DNA of 24,813 nt from a virus, in IMG/VR virus record IMGVR_UViG_3300007346_000217, positions 1 to 24,813 of that record; one strand, written 5' to 3'. Below are positions 5,894 to 13,600 of the stretch, piece by piece. How positions within the stretch are numbered: position 1 is the first letter of the stretch; every line of letters begins with the position of its first letter. The position numbers and the translations under genes were made by a program. The notes under the pieces were generated by a model. That model saw nothing but the letters and a program-made list of their open reading frames with translations. It was not told the origin of the DNA and did no database searches.

Positions 5894-5901
5894 TATTTAT
5901 A
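5894..5901 (-). promoter_or_regulatory. T4-late-promoter-like octamer TATAAATA
   Basis: An exact TATAAATA lies on the coding strand, just after the -10 box of P1 and at the upstream edge of the structured non-coding region. Confidence 0.4.
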
Positions 5902-5906
5902 CTCTT

Positions 5907-5934
5907 ATAATACACTAAACTGTTGATTTGTCAA
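5907..5934 (-). promoter_or_regulatory. Sigma70-type promoter P1
   Basis: Minus-strand TTGACA (5929-5934) and TATTAT (5907-5912) are separated by 16 bases, embedded in AGTGTATTATAAG; TATAAG at spacing 19 is an alternative -10. The -35 lies in the last codons of the 158-residue gene and within TGTTGATTTGTCAACA (5921-5936), a 6-bp inverted repeat that could be an operator. The transcript would begin with the structured region. Confidence 0.6.
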
Positions 5935-6391
5935 CACTTTTTTTAGGTCTACCAGCACCGGGTTTGTTAGTCCTACCTATACCACTTCCGTGCTGGTAAA
6001 TCCAATCTTCCGGATTTTTACTGCTCATTACTTCAAGCCACTTGCGTGGATCACGTCCCAGTTTACGCTCAATACCACTGACACGGATACCAGCAAAATC
6101 TTTGTTTACACTTATACTTACACAATCACTAAAGTGTTTCCAAGCCTTTAATTCTGAGTGTGTAGCAGTTGTTGCTACTAGATACCAGCCTTTGTGACAT
6201 TCCCTTAATACAAATGGCATCACGATAAAAGCACCGCCCCGACCCACTGGTAAATCTTTTGTTGTTTTAGTGGCAAAAAACCATCTATAGGCTTGATGGC
6301 TATTTCTGCCCTGATAATTAGCATTTAAAAAGTTTTTTAAATATGTCAGAGTCACGGCTGTGCTCGGGGGTCTATAAACTATCTTTCTCAT
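5915..6391 (-). CDS. Unknown phage protein, 158 aa
   Basis: A basic 158-residue soluble protein rich in aromatic residues (AYRWFFATK, KGWYLVATT), with a low-complexity C-terminal tail containing GAGRPKKS, an AT-hook-like basic patch. I do not recognise the family. It follows the fibre gene with 9 bases between stop and start, and AAGG overlapping the fibre stop serves as ribosome site. Genes in this position after a fibre often encode fibre chaperones or receptor-associated proteins, but nothing here proves it. Its last codons hold the -35 of P1. Confidence 0.6.
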   Translation of the reverse strand: MRKIVYRPPSTAVTLTYLKNFLNANYQGRNSHQAYRWFFATKTTKDLPVGRGGAFIVMPFVLRECHKGWYLVATTATHSELKAWKHFSDCVSISVNKDFAGIRVSGIERKLGRDPRKWLEVMSSKNPEDWIYQHGSGIGRTNKPGAGRPKKSVDKSTV

Positions 6392-6400
6392 TGTTATACC

Positions 6401-8122
6401 TTAACTTGCTGTTGTATCGGGATCGTGGCTTAACTTCCAGTTAGTGCCGTCATAGAATACTAGACATTTACCACTGGTTACTGTGCTTTCGTCTGTGACA
6501 TACGCTGTAGCACCTGCGCTAACATTTGTGGGTAGTGTGCTTACTGTGTAACTGGGTAACACAACGGGTTTGTCTGATCTAGTCTCTTTTCCAGTTAACT
6601 TTAATTCATTTAATCTTGTAGTGTCATCATGACTACGCACATCCAGTGCTATACTATTGTCAATTTCTGTGGTGTCATATTCATATGTGATTCTACCAAC
6701 CATTAGATATGATTCACTGTCACTACGCACACCAAATTCCCATTTGCCTTCAACACCATCTGGCACTGTGCTGGCGCCATTATCTAGACTGCTCTGGAAG
6801 AATGCGTGTGCTGTTTCACCATTAAGCACAGCATTCATAATTACATTCTTTTGATAAAAACTAGCATCTGGATTTAGGAATTCTGTTATACCATTTATGT
6901 AGTTGTAGATGTTATTATCACTGGGCCTCATTCTAAAACTTGCTAACTGTGTGACAGTTGCGCCAGTGTCATCTGTTGCGTTAATATCAAACTCTTTATA
7001 TGTGCCATTGTCTCTGGCTGTGTTAGTAATCAACCAGTTTTCTGTGCCACCTGTTGTTTCATGTTTAAAAGCAAGTGTTACACGACGGGTTGTGTTGTTA
7101 GTAATTTTGTTTAGCACTAGGTTTCTTACAGCATTCTGAGCATTACCACTCAAGCCCTGTGTGTTTGTTGCTATTACAGCGCCAATGTCTGTTGAGCCTG
7201 TTGCTGTTGATATGTCAATACTACCTGTGCCAGTAATGCTGTTAGTGTTTAAGTCTAGGTCACCACCCAGTTGTGGAGTTGTATCATCAACTAAATCTGT
7301 CATTAGTGTGCCAGTTTGACCTGGTAGCGTAAGTGTATAATCGCCGCCGCCTGCGGCTGTTAGTGTAGTTGTATCACCATAAATTGGAGGATTAGATGCT
7401 GGGGTTGATGTCTCAAACACAAGATCACCACCACCAAGATTTGTTATAACAATGTCACCATCACTCTCAAATCCAGCCGCCGCAAAGTTTGTATTAGTAA
7501 ATATTTTGTCAATATTAGTGCCAGCAACAGCGTCCTGTGCTTCAAAGTATTTGTCAGCACCACTACTGCCGTCTCTAACGTAAATTCTATTTTCTACTTC
7601 TAAGTCAGTTACATTGTTGATGTCAAATGTCTGTGCGTCTAAATCACCACCCAGTTGAGGTGTTGTGTCGTTTACAATATCAGTAATTCCAGCGGCACTT
7701 GCTTCTAAACTTATAAGCCCTGTTGCGTTATCATAAGTTAAAACATAGTTGTCTTGTCCTGATCCTACTGTTTGATCTACGTCAAATACTAAATTACCTA
7801 ATACAACATTACCTGTGCCATCAGGTGTTAGTGTAATATCGCCATTGCTTGTTGAAATAATACTGTTAGTATTAACATCCAAGTCACCACCCAGTTGTGG
7901 ATTTGTATCCTCAACTACTGCTGTAATACCTGTATCTGTATCGGTGGCTATAACCCAGTTAGCACCATTATATTTTAGAATACTGTTTGTTGTAACACCT
8001 GTGGTGTCTACATCGGCAAGATCATTAATAACAAGATTGCTGATAGATGTGTTTAGTGATGCTACGTCACCTTGGCTACTGCTACTAATTGAGCCGTCTG
8101 CGCCTAGTCTAATAGTTGACAT
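6401..8122 (-). CDS. Tail fibre protein with three internal repeats, 573 aa
   Basis: The repeat (D)TTPQLGGDLD appears at about residues 72-82, 152-162 and 278-288 (DNA 7259-7291, 7641-7675, 7881-7915). Between copies are beta-helix-like strings such as SNGDITLTPDGTGNVVLG. This pattern is typical of fibres in aquatic phages: repeated triple-beta or beta-helical shaft segments with a receptor-binding C-terminal half. The C-terminus ends in a short FYDGTNWK motif common as a trimerisation or tip cap. There is no chaperone/peptidase domain. The product would trimerise at the tail tip and bind the host surface. It follows the J-like gene by 10 bases, with AAGGAG before the ATG. Assignment as fibre is strong, receptor unknown. 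Confidence 0.75.
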   Translation of the reverse strand: MSTIRLGADGSISSSSQGDVASLNTSISNLVINDLADVDTTGVTTNSILKYNGANWVIATDTDTGITAVVEDTNPQLGGDLDVNTNSIISTSNGDITLTPDGTGNVVLGNLVFDVDQTVGSGQDNYVLTYDNATGLISLEASAAGITDIVNDTTPQLGGDLDAQTFDINNVTDLEVENRIYVRDGSSGADKYFEAQDAVAGTNIDKIFTNTNFAAAGFESDGDIVITNLGGGDLVFETSTPASNPPIYGDTTTLTAAGGGDYTLTLPGQTGTLMTDLVDDTTPQLGGDLDLNTNSITGTGSIDISTATGSTDIGAVIATNTQGLSGNAQNAVRNLVLNKITNNTTRRVTLAFKHETTGGTENWLITNTARDNGTYKEFDINATDDTGATVTQLASFRMRPSDNNIYNYINGITEFLNPDASFYQKNVIMNAVLNGETAHAFFQSSLDNGASTVPDGVEGKWEFGVRSDSESYLMVGRITYEYDTTEIDNSIALDVRSHDDTTRLNELKLTGKETRSDKPVVLPSYTVSTLPTNVSAGATAYVTDESTVTSGKCLVFYDGTNWKLSHDPDTTAS

Positions 8123-8132
8123 TCAATTCTCC

Positions 8133-9584
8133 TTAATTATTTTCTAAATACACACTGTCTGGAGCATAGCCTTCGAGGACGACGTCAACAGTGCTGTCTG
8201 GTTGTAGTGTAATACTATTAACACGGAATCTTTCATTTGTCCAATTCGGGACATCATGTGTAATTGTAACTGGATCACCTACTTGTAATTTAAGTGCTTC
8301 GTGCGTTGCTTTAAAACTAACAACAGTCTGATAACGGCTGATATTTAGATAATATGTGCCAATCTTTGTTGCTAGTGTTTTATCACTAATAAGCGGTAAG
8401 TCAAAACTCTTTTCATTTACAATACCGCTATCCTCGCTCAAGTATGTAGCATTTTCAATTAACACACTATCGCCTTGCCAATCCAAATTTGGATTAAAGA
8501 AGTTAACCTTTAACTGGTTGAAGCGTGTTTTCTTGTTGCCCAGACTGATTGTCCATTTACCAATAATGTTGTCTGTATTAAAATTAAACGCACCCGTAAA
8601 TGATTCCTGTTTAACTGGTTGGACGCTGTATTTGCCATTGGTGTAAACTAGGTTAATGTTACCACAACTTAATAATCTTTGTGTGTTATTGTAAATTGTT
8701 TCTGCTGTGCTTAGTGCGCCATTAAACGCTACACCAGCACTAGTTGCCCAGGTGCGAGTAGTTTGGAAACTTGTAATATCAATGTCAGCAGCCGCAATAC
8801 CTTTACCATAACGACTATTTGTGAGATAATCATATATAATGTTTGCTGGGTTACTTAATTCAGCGTCATCACTACTCCAGGTGCCCAGTGCGTTAACTGC
8901 TTGGATCTTTTTACCCTTGACATTTACTGTAATAGTAGGAGCACCAGGATATAAATCTCTGTCATATTTTAAGATAGCGTAGATGTAAGCAACACCATTC
9001 ATTTTATGACTTGATGTCCAGTCTTCACTTCTGTTGAAACTACCAATAGTGTAATCTGGACTTGTGCCGTCTTGGCTATTATTACCCAACCACATTCTTA
9101 ATGTAAGTTTACCGCTATAATCTCCATCGAGACTACCAGTGTTACCTGCCGCACTACCACTCCATACTTCTTTATTGTTAAATTGGACTGCTGTAATATC
9201 TTTGATGCCGTCATCGTTTGCGCCTCTGTTGCCACCCTGTGCTACTGCTAACACAATATGTAGATAGTCATCACCTCCGCTAACGCTGGCAGGGTTAGCG
9301 TTGTTAGTAGTTTCCACATAGACACGAGTGCCACCCAGTCGTCTTTGTCCATATACAACTGGTATGGCGGCGGTGTTGCTAGTTTTGTTAACCAACATTC
9401 CACTGTCTTGGACACCGCCACCGCCTCCCCCTGGCTTGTCTGGTCCTAGGATCGCGCCAACAGCAGCCTGTAGCACAAAACTAAATGCGGTTGCGGCAAA
9501 ACCACTCAAGCCCAATGCGGCTGCGGCATATGGGGCAAAGACCGCGACTGCGATCATCGCAATGGTTTTAAGTGCCTTACCCAT
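8133..9584 (-). CDS. J-like tail tip protein, 483 aa
   Basis: The N-terminus has a hydrophobic Ala-rich stretch (residues 7-48), then a Gly run (six G near residue 53), followed by IPVVYGQRRLGGTRVYVET, a start typical of tail tip/host specificity J-type proteins. Further on lie PGAPTITVNVKGKK and NPANIIYDYLTNSRYGKG (about 217-258), the conserved core of this family (tip hub annulus). At 483 residues it is far shorter than lambda J (about 1130) and lacks fibronectin-like C-terminal repeats, so receptor binding is likely handed to the separate fibre gene downstream. Its position after the NlpC/P60-like gene matches siphophage tail-tip order. It should form the trimeric cone that closes the tail tube and anchors fibres. 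Confidence 0.75.
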   Translation of the reverse strand: MGKALKTIAMIAVAVFAPYAAAALGLSGFAATAFSFVLQAAVGAILGPDKPGGGGGGVQDSGMLVNKTSNTAAIPVVYGQRRLGGTRVYVETTNNANPASVSGGDDYLHIVLAVAQGGNRGANDDGIKDITAVQFNNKEVWSGSAAGNTGSLDGDYSGKLTLRMWLGNNSQDGTSPDYTIGSFNRSEDWTSSHKMNGVAYIYAILKYDRDLYPGAPTITVNVKGKKIQAVNALGTWSSDDAELSNPANIIYDYLTNSRYGKGIAAADIDITSFQTTRTWATSAGVAFNGALSTAETIYNNTQRLLSCGNINLVYTNGKYSVQPVKQESFTGAFNFNTDNIIGKWTISLGNKKTRFNQLKVNFFNPNLDWQGDSVLIENATYLSEDSGIVNEKSFDLPLISDKTLATKIGTYYLNISRYQTVVSFKATHEALKLQVGDPVTITHDVPNWTNERFRVNSITLQPDSTVDVVLEGYAPDSVYLENN

Positions 9585-9586
9585 TT

Positions 9587-10108
9587 TTAGTCTTCCTGAT
9601 CTTCTATAATAAATTCCACTGACTCTTCAATGGCTATGTCAACTTCTTCTTTAACTGCTTTTTTATTAGACTTGTTAGTGTCAATTTGAGCACCAATCTT
9701 GCGCCAACCATTAGTAATATGTGGCTCCATTGCTTCAGGTGCGTAACCTGTTAATGTTTTACCTTCGACGACTGTCCAAAACGCACCGTCAAAGTAGATA
9801 AAACCACTAGCATAGTATTTGTGTTGATTTACGGCAACATCACCATCTTGCCAGTTATATGGAGCAGATATTTTTTCATATCCTTTTAAATGTAGCCATT
9901 GTGCCGGTGATACCATTGTCTTTTGAAACTTAATTGCTGCTCTGCGATCGTGATACTTATCTTTGATTCTTTTCAAATCGTCAGTGCCATACATCATGTC
10001 ATGGAATTCGATAAAGAATGTATTACAATCATTATGACTCCAAATAAACGGCTCATCTGTTTTGCTGGAAATGTAATTTCCTAATTTAAATTTGTCTTGT
10101 AATTTCAT
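9587..10108 (-). CDS. NlpC/P60-like tail tip peptidase (DUF6950-type), 173 aa
   Basis: WSHNDCNTFFIEF places a likely nucleophile Cys at residue 28 in the W-x-x-x-D-C motif of phage NlpC/P60 relatives. NWQDGDVAVN at about 100 matches the 'GD(V/I)' strand of the fold. The catalytic His is not certain: the usual 'GHVGI' is replaced by YASGFIYFDGAFW, so activity may be reduced. Such proteins sit in the tail tip and open peptidoglycan during infection. The gene lies between the DUF2163-like and J-like genes, as g14 does in gene transfer agents. The C-terminal 35 residues are charged and probably flexible. Confidence 0.6.
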   Translation of the reverse strand: MKLQDKFKLGNYISSKTDEPFIWSHNDCNTFFIEFHDMMYGTDDLKRIKDKYHDRRAAIKFQKTMVSPAQWLHLKGYEKISAPYNWQDGDVAVNQHKYYASGFIYFDGAFWTVVEGKTLTGYAPEAMEPHITNGWRKIGAQIDTNKSNKKAVKEEVDIAIEESVEFIIEDQED

Positions 10109-10124
10109 TTGTTTTCTCCAGGGG

Positions 10125-10685
10125 TTATTCTTTCCATTGTATATCTTTAATGACTTGGTTAGCGTATTCGAAACCTAAGTCACCACTGTATAAGGCTTGT
10201 TGTCTATTATCATTAGTTATCACGCCATTTGTGCGCTCATAATCAACCCAGTGACTTGAGCAAGTGGTTGCTACAGTAGTTGTTTCGCCTGGATCGTCTT
10301 CGATTACCGGGCTATCAATACGACCTTTAAACATTAGGAAACTATCGATATATGTGTCGTGGTCGAAGAAACTACGGTAAATCCATATGTCCTTGTCCAC
10401 ATAATCAAACTGTAGTATTTGACTAACAAAACTGTCACCTGTCTCAAAAGCAGGAATGCCAGCAAGTGTAACTGTTATTTCACTTGTGGTAAACAGACGT
10501 TGCTCTTCAATACTACTAAAACCTAAAAATTGTCCTAGGCTAATATATTCGTTACCGTCAATAGTAATATTCATCGGTGCGTTTGTGATATAAATGCCAC
10601 CGTCAATGTCCAAGTATACACTTTCATAACACTGTATGACTTGTTTCTCTACTGCGGCTTGTAATGCTGCGCTTAATCTACTCAT
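10125..10685 (-). CDS. DUF2163-like tail tip hub protein, 186 aa
   Basis: A 186-residue beta-rich protein. Features are a helical start (SRLSAALQAAVEKQV), a strand region YLDIDGGIYITNAP, a segment FLMFKGRIDSPVIEDDP, and a C-terminal NDNRQQALYSGDLGFEYA, which resembles the terminal Cys/D-rich segment of DUF2163 and related hub proteins (gp13 of the Rhodobacter gene transfer agent, L of lambda-like tails). The usual Cys cluster is thin: only three Cys are seen. The order distal tail, this gene, NlpC/P60, J supports a hub role at the tail tip. The start at 10685 lies 8 bases after the upstream stop. Confidence 0.6.
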   Translation of the reverse strand: MSRLSAALQAAVEKQVIQCYESVYLDIDGGIYITNAPMNITIDGNEYISLGQFLGFSSIEEQRLFTTSEITVTLAGIPAFETGDSFVSQILQFDYVDKDIWIYRSFFDHDTYIDSFLMFKGRIDSPVIEDDPGETTTVATTCSSHWVDYERTNGVITNDNRQQALYSGDLGFEYANQVIKDIQWKE

Positions 10686-10693
10686 TTGCTATC

Positions 10694-13600
10694 CTACTTA
10701 TACTGATCAAAATCAAATCTTACACTCATTCTGTATAAGCCGTCTGTGCCAACAGTGTATTCAAAATTATCGTCAGCAAGTGTAACAATTACCCACGATG
10801 GATTCTTATAAAGTTGAGCAGTGCCAGCCACCGCACTACCTCTCATACCATATGGGATACGGATCTTTGCTTCACCGTAACCGTTACTGTCAACATTGTC
10901 ATTCATTATCTGGACAATATCACCATTTCCATATTTGGCAAATCCCCAAATTACACTTTCACCTCTTATAAACACATTACTCTGGTTTGCTGGAAACCCT
11001 TCAAATAATAATGTCTTATCACCAACTGCCGCTGCCTCACGCAATCTAACACTATATGGACCGTTTAATCCGCCATCGGCGTCAACGTCAGTCCTTGCTA
11101 GTAATATACTTCTACCTGGAGTATCCAAATTTCTAACTCTAAAATAAAACGGTGTTGCTTGTCCTCTTGCCGCTTCTGTAACGGCTTCAAACTCTCGGAA
11201 GTCATCATACGTCATTGGTGGGTATGTAACTTCAAGTTGTTGTCTGAGTATACCGCTTGATCTAACATACTTTTTACCGCTTTGTGATACTGTAATACTA
11301 CTTGGCTGTTGATTTGTGATTTTTACACCGCTTGGAGCAATATGTGTAGGCCATAGTTTATTAGCACTATAGGCATCACTGTCCCACTCATCATCAGTAT
11401 CCCAAACATCTTCAGCATAAGGTGTTGGGGCGACATACAAGTTTGCTGGGCTTTCTATTTCAATAATTATATCACCACTATCAGCATAACGACCTTCAGC
11501 GTCAACTTCTTCTGTTAAACTAATGCTGTTTAAGTAACCACTAGCATCTACGCCCACTGTAAACTGTGCGGCTGTCTCTCCTGTTGTGCTATAGTAACTA
11601 GCACTTGAAGCATTTACAGCCCAATATCTAGATGTCTTAACTTGTGCCGCATATTGTGTAACATTGCTGACATCTTTGTAACTATATGCTATCCAACCTG
11701 GCATCTTAATGCTTACAGTGTCAATCTCATATTTGTAGGGCTCGTTTGTTGCTGGGGCAATACTACCTGTAGTTGCCGCGGTTGCGGTAGTTACAACTAT
11801 TTGACCAGCGTCTTCTGCTGTCTTAACTTCAAGCATAGACCCTGTAGTTGCCGCTACTGGTGTAACAACAACCTGTTGTCCTGCGTCATCTGCTGTCTTA
11901 ACTTCTGTTATTGTGCCTGTCGTTGCCGCGGTTAAACTGCTTAAAACAATTACATTACTAGAAGGTGCTGTGTAGGTTTCAGTGAATGTGTTATAACCGG
12001 ATCCAAATGTAAATTGTGTGAATACATTACTTGCCGCAAAATTGCTTGGTGTATTATCGATTTCTTGGACATTACCTGTTGTTGAATCAGTATAATCTGG
12101 AGCAATTTCCATTTCATAATATAAACCATCCATTGTATAATCGCCAGCAGTGAAACCATTGAATGCTGTCCAATTTGGTTTAAGTGTAAGTCCTGAATTT
12201 AAATAAAGAGTATATTCATCTTTACCACCAGCAGTAGCAGTATATTCTAAATAATAGGCATTACTATTGGCAGAATATAAGTAAGCATGTATTTGTGTAT
12301 CTGCTTGAGTGAAATCAACAACCCTGAGTCGACCGGTCGTATTCAAAGCGAAAATACCTTTATAATAATATTTTCCTGTATGGGATTCTTCAACAAGAAT
12401 ATTTGTCCTATTGTCACCACCACTAGGTAAAGCAAAGTGTGTTAGTGTGCCTGAATTTAAATTATTAAACACTGTTATGACATTACTATATGTTGATCCA
12501 GATAATTTTTTCATTGGTCCAGTGCCAATAGTGGCATTATTCTCCGCAACCAAATAATTACCGTCAAGTGTTGGTGACCATTTTTCAGTAAATGATTGAC
12601 TTAATGACCAAGCAGTATTGTTTGCTGATCTTGTATATACTAATGTTTCTCTGTTACCTGTTAAATCGGAATAAGCAACCAATAATGTGCCAGTGGAATT
12701 TAAATATGACCCTAAGCCTATCCATACATTATAACCATTGTATTGTGGAATAGTATTCGTTGTATCTTCAGCCCATGTGCCAGAAGATTTAAGATAAATT
12801 TTATCTGAATACAGATTAGCATTAACGTGCTCTTGTCTACCAGCGAGTAACACATTACCATCACCACTTAAAATAACATCTGTCCCAAGTTTATTATTAG
12901 TAGAATCACCAGTATCTGTAAAATCAGGATTGGCAAAATCAAAATTATCAGATAAACTTGCTCTTTCAAATATGTAAATTTTTCCTACTGATTGGCCCCC
13001 GTAAGTGGATTCACCGTTTTGAAGGTCACCAATAGCAAGTGTTAAACCATCATCACTAATACTCACAGTGTTTGTATCTCTAAATCCTTTAAAAGTAGCA
13101 ATATCAGTTGTTAAATCAACAGTGTCAGTGGAATATCCAGATCCACTATCTGTTATAATATACATTCTGTCAGCAATAGTTGGAGATGTATTTGATATTT
13201 CATAACAAACAATAGTAGACCAACTAGGATTATGAGTAAAATGATTCGCGTCTGTGATTGTTAAAGTAGCACCAGAATCAAGTGTAAGTGTATGTGTTGA
13301 TTTTGTATAATCGTAAAACTTTAATTCATCTTGATATAAAAGTGCTAGTCTTGTTGAAGATACCCAACGACTTTGAATTGGATCAGTAGTCAGCGGTATT
13401 GATATCTCTGATGTAGAGCCATCAGTGTATATACCAGGAGATGATGTTGAGTTTTGCTCAATAGACATTGGAGAGCCATCAGGAATCTTTGTGGCTCTTG
13501 TGGGTATTTTTATACTAATACTGTAGTCACTTTTTAATTCTACAGTATCTAAATCTACATCAGTTTCATTAGGAGTATAGAATACAAGATTACTACCACC

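Larger units (their letters stand above)
5573..5900 (-). ncRNA. Candidate structured non-coding RNA (strand inferred from promoter P1)
   Basis: About 330 bp with no supported gene between P1 and P2. It shows a 15-bp perfect inverted repeat (5601-5615 with 5686-5700, TGAAGGGATTGTTAC), an 11-bp one (5768-5778 with 5802-5812, CCCATATTCGG), an 8-bp pair enclosing it (GTGTATAG 5725-5732 with CTATACAC 5817-5824), and CAGTG/CACTG (5826-5838). Inside the first hairpin, TCTCTA/TAGAGA (5650-5655/5670-5675) and AAACTT/AAGTTT (5655-5660/5680-5685) interleave as a pseudoknot would. P1 points to minus-strand transcription; G-U extensions of the 15-bp stem would favour plus. It could instead be a small mobile or replication element. 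I recognise no known RNA family. Confidence 0.45.
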
